Below are positions 56,001 to 61,645 of a DNA stretch of 64,000 nt, piece after piece. Under the pieces are notes generated by a model, which did not search any database, had not been told where the DNA came from, and saw only the letters and a program-made list of their open reading frames with translations. Position 1 is the stretch's first letter, and every line of letters starts with the position of its first letter. The stretch is from Aphrocallistes beatrix (Eukaryota; Porifera; Hexactinellida; Sceptrulophora; Aphrocallistidae). The DNA is taken from assembly GCA_963281255.1 (NCBI GenBank), contig OY725506.1, positions 1,283,001-1,347,000 of the forward strand. The letters run 5' to 3'. The position numbers and the translations under genes were made by a program.

Positions 56001-57103
56001 ATGTAGTTTCTTTGTTGTATGTCACAACAACATGTGGAAGGCATCACTCATACTTGTGGGCATATTTGTGTTTATTCTCTGTTATCTGTGTTTGAGTGTG
56101 TTCATCCTCTCGAAACTACTATCTCCATGCTTTGTCTAATTTGATATTTTGCATGTATGTATTATCACAAGTACTAAATATTATGTGAATGTAATTGTAT
56201 TCCTTTCAATCCCCATTAACTTTATCTTAACTCTTAAGTCATTTATTTAATGTGATTGTATCCGGGACTCTCAACCATGGCTGAGGAGAGGCAAATGTTT
56301 CTCGGTCAAGGGACGCAACGGGAGATATTACCAAGCCCTAAGACTCAATTTTCATGTTATTGCTATTATTAATTCAATATTTGTTAGCAAGAAAATCTAA
56401 CAACATTATTTTGTATAATTTTTTCTATTAAACTGTGTAATTGTAAATTATTATTTTACAAGGGAAGCCAAAGCGAGCGACGGGGCTCTCCTGAAAAGAA
56501 TTAGAATTATTTATATCATAAACTATTTTAATATTAATATCTGAAGTGGATATTACATTAAATTCCGAAATATTTATTTACATAGTCTTTTTATTTTTAA
56601 GGCCAGATTATTTTCCTATTGGAAAGGAGTTTGGGGAATTTAGAAAATTCGCCTTTTTGATAAGTCAGGTCTAAAACTGACATTTTAGAAAGGCGGATTA
56701 TATATAAAACACTTCTTATAATTATGCATTGACCATAGCAGTGGCTCTCAATCCTTAAAATCCCTCCACTTATGTACCACCTTTTTTTTGCATGTTTGAT
56801 ATCTGAGAGCTGTAAAACTGAAATTGTTGTGAGAGGAAAGTTTAGCTGTTATCAACAATTAAGATCCTGCTAATAGCTGCAGCAAACCTGGCTGTAACAG
56901 AATTTCTACCATTCATGATCATTACGTTAATTAAACTGATTTATACGTACACTCATATTTCGCACTTCTCGTTACTCTACGTACTTAATAAATACTTCAT
57001 TCTTTAGACATCAGAACCTGGTGCACTCCCTCAAGCTCGATTCCTTGATGCTACCATCCAGAACATTAAGAAACTCGTCTCACAGAAGACTCAAAGCAAC
57101 TGA
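23076..57103 (+). CDS. NUP205: NUP205/Nup192 inner-ring nucleoporin, N-terminus not found
   Basis: Scaffold nucleoporin of the nuclear pore inner ring (partner of NUP93). I assemble 21 exons: 23076-23381, 23552-23782, 23863-24051, 24167-24386, 24993-25188, 25254-25465, 25919-26080, 26932-27182, 31987-32475, 32645-32836, 33183-33462, 33951-34078, 34160-34348, 34513-34598, 34785-34947, 35268-35460, 35705-35905, 35976-36044, 36116-36198, 36265-36555, 57008-57103. All phases fit and the sum is 1,409 codons including the stop. Family landmarks are [48 protein letters not shown]-type helices, [12 protein letters not shown] and SFLTRVAM. Vertebrate NUP205 has about 2,000 residues, so roughly the first quarter is missing; it is either upstream, too diverged, or lost. 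The exon 10 donor is GC. The intron between exons 8 and 9 (4.8 kb) and the last intron (20.5 kb) contain other genes. A short read-through end (VSTYC stop) after exon 20 is the alternative if the last intron is not spliced. Confidence 0.9.
26432..26625 (-). mobile_element. TA-flanked MITE (short form) in NUP205 intron 7
   Basis: About 195 bp, ends CAGTCAGAGTCGCTTATTAT (minus strand) and agggtcgcttgttacgaacc (plus), with TA next to each end. It is collinear with the outer element at 49422-50206 (shared 'tgttcataatagagagactt' and 'ataaacgaatgtt') but lacks the large internal insertion of that copy. Confidence 0.75.
27183..28959. other. Intron 8 of NUP205, left part
   Basis: No gene besides the palindromic repeat at 27662-27864. 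The remainder is AT-rich with no coding signal. Confidence 0.5.
27662..27864. repeat. Palindrome-rich fold-back element
   Basis: Outer inverted ends ccagtcaactc and gagttgactgg. Inside, 27781-27815 is a nearly uninterrupted palindrome (17-bp stem tgtggtacgagttggta, one-base centre), followed by a further partial repeat of the same 'accacat/accaa' motif. This can form a cruciform or a strong RNA hairpin. Confidence 0.75.
28960..29571 (-). CDS. CDC42: CDC42-like Rho GTPase, intronless, nested in NUP205 intron
   Basis: A 203-residue Rho-family GTPase closest to Cdc42 (191 residues). P-loop GDGAVGKT at 12-19, switch I with PTVFDNYAV (T37), switch [16 protein letters not shown] (Q64), base recognition GTQIDL (Cdc42 type) and SAK. 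Rho insert region present, with a small extra stretch (QKKGYNC, about 153-159). The C-terminus is a lysine-rich tail and CAAX box CSLI (C200), so prenylation and membrane attachment are expected. Cdc42 controls actin, polarity and exocytosis through WASP, PAK and Par6. No introns, although Cdc42 orthologues usually have several, which would fit a retrocopy that kept an intact frame. It lies antisense within NUP205 intron 8. All nucleotide-binding residues are intact. Confidence 0.93.
   Translation of the reverse strand: MELRNIKCVIVGDGAVGKTSMLMTYATNHFPFEYRPTVFDNYAVSVDIANGNTYTLGLFDTAGQEDYDRLRPLTYPMTDIFLIAFSVIYLPTYENVREKWVPEIAHHCPGTPFLLIGTQIDLRSDSYTVNALAKNRLKPIETASGHKLALELQKKGYNCVKYVECSAKTRVGLKDVFDEAILAYLSPPGNKEKKKNKKKCSLI
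29572..30042. other. Intronic spacer, probable CDC42-like promoter region
   Basis: No gene. It must contain the upstream control region of the minus-strand GTPase. The last 8 bp (30035-30042) are a transposon target duplication. Confidence 0.45.
30043..30493. mobile_element. Non-autonomous hAT element (451 bp)
   Basis: Ends CAGGGTCGGGCCTAGC and (reverse complement) CAGGGCGGCCTTAATAG. Flanking 8-mers gttgtacc (30035-30042) and gttttacc (30494-30501) match at 7 of 8. GC-rich subterminal parts with 'ggcgcc' motifs; no transposase frame. Inserted in NUP205 intron 8 between the two nested genes. Confidence 0.8.
30916..31635 (-). CDS. Secreted cysteine phosphatase (CX5R type), nested
   Basis: A 239-residue intronless protein with an N-terminal signal peptide (hydrophobic 5-16, then EVSCED). 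The core [20 protein letters not shown] holds the CX5R loop of protein tyrosine/dual-specificity phosphatases, C174 to R180, with an aspartate in the loop (GVDRTG), as in DRT-type phosphatases acting on phosphoinositides or phosphotyrosine. Two NxS/T sequons (NES at 51, NMT at 71) suit a secretory route. I do not recognise the subfamily and would not name the substrate. Nothing follows the catalytic domain except a short helical C-terminus. It sits antisense in NUP205 intron 8 with its ATG 351 bp before NUP205 exon 9. Confidence 0.8.
   Translation of the reverse strand: MRYFIKIFIFSLILLEVSCEDFHPDRTRLIDTFKGKFYTNYIFRGNMPVLNESFSYKELIGNLGEVLQKQNMTFPSSNFYMLDVTYVNSYLPGEEEDLSIEEKFWEANPAKGRILHWPIIGSALRPPGNEDVVKGVVKNYIEHSEDRLDLKIPELHSLLNTEFSDSSWVIYSHCEAGVDRTGEMSGAYYMQYLDMSFQDALKVDDSIIKRDMYEVSRNALQWYCYYLKFEKGMGKLECV
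32839..33165. repeat. hAT-like repeat remnant in NUP205 intron 10
   Basis: Contains 'gggggcacgtgcccccttt' and a right-hand 'cctggcgctgccactg', resembling hAT subterminal and terminal motifs. The left end is not found, so it is probably truncated. It lies directly after the GC donor. Confidence 0.35.
36760..37060. repeat. C-rich repeat remnant upstream of array copy 1
   Basis: Contains long C runs and a duplicated block ('atgaaaatattttagatccc' and the close variant at about 36902). 'agagacggatttaa' and 'ggcaggcagctgccca' look like hAT subterminal sequence. No coding potential. Confidence 0.4.
37128..37276 (+). promoter_or_regulatory. Conserved 5' flank of array copy 1
   Basis: Matches the 5' flanks of copies 3, 4 and 5 (shared 'aagctcaaatattat', 'aattgatacttgtaacctcg', 'aataaat', 'attattcatagct'). 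Since it is kept in all copies in front of the ATG it probably includes the promoter and leader. No single TATA box stands out. Confidence 0.5.
37297..39405 (+). CDS. Multi-pass membrane protein, array copy 1 (intact)
   Basis: A 702-residue, single-exon protein of a family I do not recognise. Hydrophobic segments: 20-46, 76-103, 143-167, 178-201, 228-247, 292-309, 328-355, 388-411 and 672-694. Basic loops (51-75, 246-291, 356-386) place the N-terminus outside and the loop after helix 7 inside, i.e. a receptor-like 7TM arrangement, followed by helix 8, an outside domain (412-670) and helix 9. The outside domain has eight cysteines and about a dozen NxS/T sequons. The tail after helix 9 is only a few residues. 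No GPCR signature (DRY, NPxxY) is visible, so receptor function is inference from topology only; a channel or transporter is possible. It starts 741 bp after NUP205 exon 20. Confidence 0.85.
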   Translation: MISIWGIIVAGVYPDEHEVGYFIGICIFVISILLSLLILPFLIYFLEKYCRLSKEIPLGPGGKRNRERQYEFDTCRIIIAFLITDMVVLLLVITLSSHGIYFLSTMYKYRDYLYQFDALSNTSSTKFNVYVIPFSHYALYGMQALYQATQEGLLLWGFLFLANYICKLTNKPFHFKTFTFILLIRISLTLGFNFNLWDVIMNEVQNKGLHMVGLAAYPLPTFEKSYKSIWLLYSLIVFVPFAVYLRRLALQRLRALSIAERDNFGEDQEEVLIPANANTIAIAEIRLVVRYSWLYIAFLVVFLAKTIFECNFPSFALRYIEVSDAEIVNILTIAISAIDIFLSGLLALMLLGFITLFGYSAARDIAVRRNESEHTSRKNVAYYCKKLLTIGGIIFLFSLCCTGMIGYLHFVANDYFQITLMPGDFIELNNGNTSYSSFSETCDTLKYSRTPPYVLTPFDKMKLIYPYKNISDDSYYCPNSQDLGFYEHSQQLPEYREQIHIFSSTRFPVMWFPAGTTLSNFTHYPLNQNSVEDWSLNFSVIPYPYPCYKDYIRNDPNRGLGVICSNYDHLKENPFNLTCDTQNRTDSCSLKQDSIIFNQTNKTDFQYSFTVSRPNHTGNGTNLFNETVNNSKDLKEILFISLQYHLNMDIGDFDKNRCSFFVVCHNDMWKASLILVGIFVFILCYLCLSVFILSKLLSPFFV
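39406..40200. repeat. 3' flank of array copy 1 with old hAT-like insert
   Basis: Shares long similarity with the 3' flanks of the other copies ('tctcaaccagggatgaggag'). At about 39939-40077 lies a short element rich in 'ggttaaccg' motifs, found at the same place after copies 2 (43426-43584), 3 (47596-47757) and 4 (53425-53583) but not after copy 5. Confidence 0.7.
40203..41070 (-). other. Inverted 5' region of array copy 2
   Basis: This block is the reverse complement of the normal order seen between copies 2 and 3. The conserved promoter-type block lies at about 40210-40380 on the minus strand, the hAT transposase relic at about 40455-40870 on plus, and the 'gcatgtttgatagctgagag' block at the right edge. 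The breakpoints fall at A/T-rich tracts (near 40200 and 41070). As a result copy 2 has lost its normal upstream sequence, and the promoter block points away from it. Confidence 0.8.
41059..42889 (+). pseudogene. Array copy 2, inactivated
   Basis: Homologous to copies 1 and 3 from TTCGATTTGG at 41073. The ATG at 41059 and codons for MQKE come from inverted flank, not from the original gene. Breaks: a small insertion with frame change near 41456-41480, a scrambled stretch near 41600-41630, an in-frame-disrupting internal deletion joining sequence after 'cctacttttgataa' (41770) to the helix-7 region, and a one-base insertion near 42316 (gcaacaacg for gcacaacg). The ectodomain and last helix continue in another frame to the stop near 42880. 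No intact protein is possible. Confidence 0.92.
43700..44373 (-). mobile_element. Relic of a ZBED-like hAT transposase C-terminus
   Basis: On the minus strand 44044-44319 encodes [18 protein letters not shown] followed by a run like KARNK, which matches the 'LPFPTTYLCE.GFS' core of the hAT dimerisation domain in ZBED5/FAM200-type proteins. The usual cysteine is replaced by serine and the frame is short, so it is a dead fragment. The same fragment occurs inverted before copy 2 and again, interrupted, before copy 4, so it was duplicated with the array. Confidence 0.7.
44374..44733. mobile_element. Non-autonomous hAT element with exact 8-bp duplication
   Basis: The 360-bp insert begins CAGGGCTGGGGTTGATTAAC and ends in a complement of AAGGCTGGATTCGGTTAACC. 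The flanking 8-mer gccacaac is exact on both sides (44366-44373, 44734-44741). The uninterrupted site is present in paralogous flanks at 40455-40469 (inverted) and 53779-53791. The interior has an AT-rich core with 'ggttaaccg' repeats at both ends; no coding frame. Confidence 0.93.
44826..44985 (+). promoter_or_regulatory. Conserved 5' flank of array copy 3
   Basis: Same block as in front of copies 1, 4 and 5, ending 13 bp before the ATG. Probable promoter and leader. Confidence 0.5.
44999..47089 (+). pseudogene. Array copy 3, late nonsense codon (TAG)
   Basis: Open for 662 residues to TAG at 46985-46987, where the other copies have TGG (DMW-KAS). The frame would otherwise run to TAA at 47087-47089, 696 residues. 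The lost part is the ninth membrane segment, so a protein made from this copy would have the 7TM core, helix 8 and the complete eight-cysteine ectodomain but no C-terminal anchor. It may be a pseudogene, an assembly or allelic variant, or a copy with an altered topology. The rest of the sequence shows no other damage. Confidence 0.75.
47090..48451. repeat. 3' flank of array copy 3
   Basis: Collinear with the flanks of copies 1, 2 and 4, including the short 'ggttaaccg' element at 47596-47757 and the start of the ZBED-like relic. No gene. Confidence 0.65.
48459..49061 (-). mobile_element. hAT deletion derivative carrying a transposase dimerisation domain
   Basis: A 603-bp insertion with ends ATAGGTGCCCAACT and AGTTGGGCGCCTAT, continuing inward with matching 'cgggatgggga'. 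It is flanked by gggcaa on both sides (48452-48457, 49062-49067). The uninterrupted site 'cttcagggcaatatta' exists after copy 2 (around 44267). On the minus strand, 48553-48888 encodes [17 protein letters not shown] followed by [16 protein letters not shown], the hATC dimerisation domain seen in ZMYM1/TTF-type hAT transposases. The rest of the transposase is missing. Confidence 0.85.
49158..49375. repeat. Imperfect direct repeat, two copies of about 75 bp
   Basis: 'gatattcgaaatctac' followed by 'acccctgaaaacccc' and 'ctctagca'-type sequence occurs at about 49158-49235 and again at 49299-49375, separated by AT-rich sequence. Confidence 0.65.
49422..50206. mobile_element. TA-flanked MITE containing a nested insertion
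   Basis: Outer ends CAGTCAGGGTCGCTTATTGT and its near-complement at 50181-50206, with TA on each side (49420-49421, 50207-50208). This fits a pogo/Tc1-mariner type MITE. A related copy without the insertion lies at 26432-26625. The insertion occupies about 49575-50167. Confidence 0.85.
49575..50167. mobile_element. Long-TIR element nested in the MITE
   Basis: Ends GTTGCAGTGTAAATGCGAAA on both sides in inverted orientation. The similarity runs about 120-150 bp inward with repeated 'ggtgtattcgcgaata' modules and 'gcgaaac' motifs, then an AT-rich centre. No open frame. The target duplication is unclear (attaat-like on both sides). Confidence 0.8.
50600..50750 (+). promoter_or_regulatory. Conserved 5' flank of array copy 4
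   Basis: Same block as before copies 1, 3 and 5. Probable promoter and leader. Confidence 0.5.
50772..52886 (+). pseudogene. Array copy 4, single internal TGA
   Basis: One continuous frame of 705 codons apart from TGA at 51234-51236, where copy 5 and copy 1 have TGG ([10 protein letters not shown] in helix 3). Everything downstream is intact, including the eight-cysteine ectodomain and last helix. Options are a recent pseudogene, a sequencing error, a polymorphism, or stop read-through; the next base is G (TGA G), which is not a strong read-through context. It carries [14 protein letters not shown] in the variable part of the ectodomain. Confidence 0.82.
52887..53869. repeat. 3' flank of copy 4 and spacer
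   Basis: Collinear with other copy flanks, with the short 'ggttaaccg' element at 53425-53583. The ZBED-like relic is almost completely deleted here; only 'cttcggagctcgttttactg' and neighbours (53761-53790) remain. Confidence 0.65.
53870..54030 (+). promoter_or_regulatory. Conserved 5' flank of array copy 5
   Basis: Same block as before copies 1, 3 and 4, directly before the ATG at 54040. Confidence 0.5.
54040..56139 (+). CDS. Multi-pass membrane protein, array copy 5 (intact)
   Basis: 699 residues, same nine hydrophobic segments, basic internal loops, eight ectodomain cysteines and many sequons as copy 1. It is closest to copy 4 over most of its length (MFSIWEII start, [40 protein letters not shown]), but its variable segment ENNSHYEYC resembles copies 2 and 3. 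No disrupting change. With copy 1 it is the only fully open member of the array. Function unknown; membrane protein of the cell surface or endomembranes by topology. Confidence 0.85.
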   Translation: MFSIWEIIDSGVYPAGEVSYIIGIFILVMSILLSLLILPFLIYFFDKYCKLSKKIPLGPGGKLNRERQYEFDTCRIIIIFLITDMVDLLLVITLSSHGIYFLSTMYKYRDYLYQFDGISNTSSTKFNVYVIPFSHYALYGMQALYQATLESLFLWGFLFLANYICKLTNKPFHFKTFTIILLIRITLNFGFNFNLWDVIMNEVQNKGLHMVGLAAYPLPTFENSYKSIWLLYSLIVFVPFAVYLRRLALQRLRSLSIAEGNIALGNQEDEVLIPDVNVNNIIAEIKLVVRYSWIYIAFLVVFLANSIFECYFPSFALRYTGISDAETVNILTITLSAIGIFLSCLLSLMLLALVTFLGYSVARDIAVRRNQSEDTPRQSVSYYRTKFLTIGVIIFLFSFCCTGMVGYLHFVANDYFQITLMPGDFIKLNNSSTSYSSFSETCDTLEYSKTPPYVLTLFDKMKFIYENNSHYEYCPNSQDLGFYEHSQQLPEYREQIHIFSSTRFPVMWFPAGTTLSNFTRYPLAQNSVEDWPLNFSVMPYPYPCYKDYIRNEPNRGLGVICSNYDRLKENPFNLTCDTQNRTDSCSLKQDSIIFNQTNKTDFQYSFTVSRLNHTGNGTNLFNETVNNSKDLKEISFISLQYHLNKDIRDFDRNQCSFFVVCHNNMWKASLILVGIFVFILCYLCLSVFILSKLLSPCFV
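56140..57007. repeat. 3' flank of copy 5 up to the NUP205 terminal exon
   Basis: Shares the unit 3' sequence, but the 'ggttaaccg' element is absent: 'taagtcaggtctaaaactga' (56661-56680) is the uninterrupted site. The 'gcatgtttgatatctgagag' block recurs at about 56790. The array homology ends about 120 bp before the NUP205 exon. Confidence 0.65.
57008..57103 (+). CDS. NUP205: Terminal exon of NUP205
   Basis: Preceded by the acceptor ttctttag, in phase 0 like the donor at 36556, and ends in TGA at 57101-57103. It encodes 31 residues ending [20 protein letters not shown] plus SN, which aligns over its whole length and end point with the conserved C-terminus of vertebrate NUP205 (pattern SRYSFIQALVRRIRGLL). 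It sits after the membrane-protein array, 165 bp from the stop codon of the convergent transaldolase gene. Confidence 0.85.
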   Translation, partial: TSEPGALPQARFLDATIQNIKKLVSQKTQSN

Positions 57104-57268
57104 GCATCTCAATACATAGTATTCACTCTATAACTTTATTAGTTCAAACAATAGCATACAACTAGCAGTTTAGAAATGAAGCATGTCCTAATGATAATTA
57201 TCATAATGATAATCAACACACACGAGATATAGCGATACTCTACAACAAACAGTGAAACAGTGTAGCTA

Positions 57269-59868
57269 TCACTTCGCACTGAGTTTAGTACGGATGACTG
57301 TTTCCAGCTTGACAGCGTCAGCTGCGAACTTCCTAATCCCCTCACTCAGCTTGTCATTAGCCATCGCATCCTCGTTATGCAGCCAACGGAACCCTTTCTC
57401 GTCCAGGTGTATCTTCTTCAGATCTGCGTCCTTCGCTAAAATATGAACTTCATAAGTACTTAATTAATATCTATACACACTAACGAACTGAGATGGTTCA
57501 GTTTGCAATTAGGAGTTGACATAATTAATACGTTACTGCAGTGACGTCAGACAACACTTAGTCTAAATTTCTGGCAAGTAGGACTTTCTCAAATAACTCC
57601 AAACGTATATGGACATATTAATGATCAGCTACTACGTAGTTACATGATGGCCAATCTATCTCTGGCCACAAAATGCGATGCCTAGATATTATATATACTT
57701 TCAGTGCAGTAAAATTGATATGTAGTATAGCTTTGAATAGTGACTGAGTATTCAAATTTTAACTTCCTTTCTGTGTCTCGACTAATATGAATTTTCGAGT
57801 GATAGATTGAATTTGAATGGAAAGGGGAAATGAATCGCTATAAACGATTTTAAGTATAAAAATATATCTTTGTGAGTTTCTATTCGATGGTGACGATGGA
57901 GTCATTAATGAGAATGAACTATCTTCCTATGCAGTTAGTACCCTTGTCAGCGTCCAACTTCTTTTCCACCTTATCAGTGGATTTTTTCAGTTTCTCCAGC
58001 AGCGCCGGATTGATGGTGAGCAGATCGCATCCTGCCAGCTCGGTTATCTCAGCTGTGTTCCTGAATGAGGCGCCCATCACCACTGTCTTGTACCCGTACT
58101 TCTTGTAGTAGTTGTAGATCTTCGTCACGCTTATCACACCTGTCAGTGGGAAAATAGGTATAAAAATACGTATGTCCGTTTTAATTAATTGAATTTAAAT
58201 TCTGCTGTATTTAATTTTGTAAGTAAGAATATCGCTCAATATCAATCCACTTACAGAGACAATTGTGTATTATAATTAATTAATTTAGATTTCCTTTAAT
58301 ACTTGTATTATAGTGCCTTCAATCTGATTAAAAATCTTCATTTTTAATTTTCATGAAATACCCCTTCATAACATCATTCAGATACACGAGACATGTATCG
58401 ACTAACTTAAGAGAATAGAACCAAAGTCCCCATACTCCTTCCTGCAACATGAAATTGGTTTACTAGATTCTATCAAACACCAATCTAACCTGGATCTTCA
58501 TGTCCCTCATAGGTCTTCTGGTCCGTGTTCTTCACGTGCCAATCCAGGATGCGACCAACGAACGGTGAGATGAGAGTGACGTTAGCCTCAGCACATGCGA
58601 CAGCCTAATTCGATTGAGAGTTGAGTTAATTCAGACTTAGTAGCTTTCTTATAGAAAATGTATTTACGAGACAATGCCGTACCTGAGCGAAGGAGAAGAG
58701 CAGAGTCAGATTGCAGTGGATTCCTTCCTTCTCGAGAATTCTATATTCAACCACAGGGATAAGTATGCAACAAGCTGCTCGTATAGTTATTGTAAGAGTG
58801 TGTGACTTACTCCGCAGCCTTAATCCCCTCCCATGAGGACCCCAGCTTGATTAGCACCCTATCTCTCGATATCCCCGCTTTTTCATACATATCTATGAAT
58901 TTCCTCGCCTTGTCAATGCTGGCGTCTTTATCGAACGAGAGCCTGGAGATGGAATTAATCTCAACTTTATTTAACAACTCAATGCATATCATTTACTTTA
59001 CTACCTTGCATCCACCTCTGTTGAAACTCTGCCGGGAACAATCTTCAGAATTTCAACCCCGAACAGCACAAACTAAATATTAATATTAATATTAATACAA
59101 ATTAAATGTTCCTCATGCAATTGTATTGTACAACAAATAATGGTCCATTATAATACTCACTAGTTGGTCCATTGTAGCAGTTACTTGCTCTTCTAAATCT
59201 CTAAAAATATAGAACATTCAATACACAGAAAATCCGAGTTAATTGTTCAAGGGAACTATATTTGTCTCTCTGATCTCGAATTCGTGAGTCCTATTTTTCA
59301 ATAGTGTATCTAATCCAGTTAAGTACAGTAAAAATACGAACAAGGATAATAGGAACAGCTTTTACCCCTACGGAGGAAAATGCATGTAAATCACTCTGGT
59401 TAATACGAACAGACTTCGACCGTCCCATGGTGTCCCCTGTGTAACGCAGTTCTACTGTATATCTGTGTTTGTTCTAACCGAATATACTGGTACTAAATAA
59501 ATTCCTTACGCGGATACACTCTTCCCGAAATTTATCGCTTGCTCTACGACCGCCTCGTACTGAGGGAGCTGTGCGGCGGCTAACAGCAGGGAAGGGTTGG
59601 TGGTAGCATCTGTAGGCTTGTACTGGTCTATTGCTAGATCAGGAGGAGGAAGTTAGTACAGTAAACTGATGATAACATAATATATGCATTGAACATGTAA
59701 TATTCAATAGCAGTTAATATGATTAGCGAATGGTTATTAATTAGTTGAATTTGTATGCATGAATAATACAAGTATGCTTATATCTGACTGACCTGCAAAA
59801 TCTCCAGTATCCGCTACTACTATAGTTACCCCCTTTAGAGAATCCAAAGTGCTGCCATTAGTAGCCAT
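57269..59868 (-). CDS. TALDO1: Transaldolase, nine exons, complete
   Basis: Cytosolic pentose-phosphate enzyme moving a dihydroxyacetone unit from sedoheptulose 7-phosphate to glyceraldehyde 3-phosphate. Exons on the minus strand: 59868-59793, 59633-59510, 59200-59161, 59072-59005, 58942-58811, 58740-58683, 58604-58490, 58139-57942, 57435-57269. All splice sites are GT-AG, phases agree, and the sum is 978 nt (325 residues plus stop; human about 337). Conserved: VVADTGDF with D20, [21 protein letters not shown] with E99, [10 protein letters not shown] with Schiff-base K135, [35 protein letters not shown], ending KAFAA-type helix and KLSAK. Spacing D20-E99-K135 equals that of the human catalytic triad. 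Intron 2 carries a small TA-flanked MITE. It is head to head with fumarylacetoacetase (489 bp between start codons). Confidence 0.96.
59326..59457. mobile_element. Small pogo-like MITE in transaldolase intron 2
   Basis: TA-flanked (59324-59325, 59458-59459). The right end reads on minus CAGTAGAACTGCGTTACACA followed by 'ggggacaccatgggacggtcg'; the left begins CAGTAAAAATACGAACA. It shares motifs with the fragment at 18870-18920. Confidence 0.6.
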
Positions 59869-60357
59869 TTCTCTTTAGAACTAACAAATGAATGGATGAG
59901 AATCTTGAGAGTATTAGTAAACTGAAATACAAACTTATCCACGATATACCAATATATACCCGCCCTAGACGAGTGCCTATCAGGTTCTCCAAGCTATTAT
60001 TTTACAATTCACCAATTCTGTAGTGATGTACGAGATAAGAATTGGCACAGTTCAATTTTCAGGTGAGATAAGTTTGATGAAATTTGCATATCATATTTTC
60101 AGCTAAGCAAGTTAGGTGGTGCGATTCTACTTTGTATAATTATCTCTTTTATGTCTCGTGTCTTACTACGAATTCTGACCATCCCTCATCTTGGCCAGGT
60201 AATACGTAGAGTATAGGGAGTTTATGTCAGAACATTGTCGAGTGGATGGTAGCCAATTTCAAGCTCTGGATTCTGTATTAATCTAAAATGCCTTTTTCAA
60301 TAACTGAGAGTAGATAACAGTACTTTTTACTAATATTCCTCTCTGTACATTAGCAAA
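59869..60357. promoter_or_regulatory. Shared upstream region of transaldolase and fumarylacetoacetase
   Basis: 489 bp between two divergent start codons must contain both promoters. No clear TATA box near either gene at the distance seen for the kinases. Could be a bidirectional promoter; this is inference from spacing only. Confidence 0.45.
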
Positions 60358-61645
60358 ATGGCTACTGGCTTAAAATGCTTCATAACTGACAGTGAGAAGA
60401 CGCAGTTCCCAATCCAGAACTTGCCGTACGGTGTCTTCTCTACAGAGGCTAATCCTACACATCGGATTGGAGTTGCTATCGGAGATTTCGTGCTAGACCT
60501 GAGTAAGATAACTCCTCTATTCTCCGGTCCTACCCTCTCCAAGTCCCAGGGAGTGTTCTCCTGCAGCACTCTCAATCAGTTCATGAGCCTAGGGAGGCCT
60601 GCATGGTCAGAAGCAAGGTTGGTACTAACTCTTACACGTGAATACGCAATATCGGGATGCCATTAGGATCATAAAAATCTCTAATGTATACAGTGCAAAT
60701 TTTAACATAATGCTATAAGGCTAATTTTACATTTACATATGGTTTCGGGCTAATAGAAAAGATATTCTTATCTAGTACGAGTTATGTTCATGACTTACAG
60801 TGTACGTATTTTACATGGAATATCTCATTTTTGAAACTCAATTATTGTGCGTGTGTTTTGTTCCCATATATCTTTTGAAACTTTGTCATATAACAAGTAG
60901 ACATACGTACCGCAGTATTGTAGGAATGAGATATCAAAGACTGAATATTATTCAAAGAACTATAATAGGGCAATTTTCTTATTTCTTAAACGTATCATTG
61001 TAAAATTGCTTAAGAAATAAATACACTTTATGAATTAAACGTAAAGTATAACATTTATCTAAAAATATCACCTATTATCATTGAAAGCCCATTCATTCTC
61101 AGGATATATCTGCATATATCACCGTAAGTAGATAATTCCAAGTTTGATCTGTTTGCTGTCGCAGGTTTGTGTTCGCGTGAGAAGTACGTTGCACACAGTC
61201 CTTGCTAAATAACTTTATTCCTCATTCTAATCATAGTTATGATATATTCGTTATAGATCCACGTTGCAGTCCCTCTTATCTGGTGCGGACAACCGGTTAG
61301 AATCATCAGCTGATCTGCGGAATGTAGCACTCATTCCTCAGAAAGATGTCCAGATGCATCTACCTGCTGACATAGGTACAAGCACTAACGTCTATAGGCA
61401 TGTAATACGCTGAATTGGGATATGACGTAATTCCTTGTTATACAGGGGACTACACGGACTTCTACTCCAGCAGGGAGCACGCTACCAATGTAGGCACGAT
61501 GTTCCGAGGGCCCGAAAACGCTCTGATGCCGAATTGGCTGCATTTGCCGGTTGGGTACCATGGACGAGCTAGCTCTGTCGTGGTATCAGGCACACCCATT
61601 CGGAGACCTCAGGGGCAAACCAGACCGAATGAAGCCGAACCACCG
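60358..61645 (+). CDS. FAH: Fumarylacetoacetase, first three exons only
   Basis: The last enzyme of tyrosine breakdown, hydrolysing fumarylacetoacetate to fumarate and acetoacetate. Exons 60358-60617, 61257-61375 and 61446-61645 join in phase to give about 193 residues. Exon 1 carries [13 protein letters not shown] and [14 protein letters not shown]; exon 3 carries [17 protein letters not shown] and [18 protein letters not shown]. Active-site residues seen: metal ligand D131, Y133, general base H138, R147 and Y164 (human D126, Y128, H133, R142, Y159). The remaining metal ligands (human E199, E201, D233) belong to the missing half. Exon 3 ends at the donor gtatgt in phase 0 right after PP, where the human protein continues VYGACKLLD. 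No further exon is visible before 64000, so the gene runs out of the window (over the 7TM-like gene) or is truncated. Confidence 0.93.

Larger units (their letters stand above)
36556..57007 (+). other. Giant last intron of NUP205 hosting the membrane-protein array
   Basis: Begins with the strong donor gtaagt after TGG and ends with ttctttag. It is about 20.45 kb, against 65-860 bp for nearly all other NUP205 introns here. It contains five tandem, same-strand copies of an unrecognised membrane protein and several transposons. Inference: the array arose by duplication of one intronless gene inside the intron. Confidence 0.82.

Noticed and set aside
57919..58137. Read-through C-terminus of transaldolase exon 8
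   Set aside because: A donor inside the frame (57940-57941) joins in phase to the conserved last exon at 57435, which restores the known C-terminal sequence.
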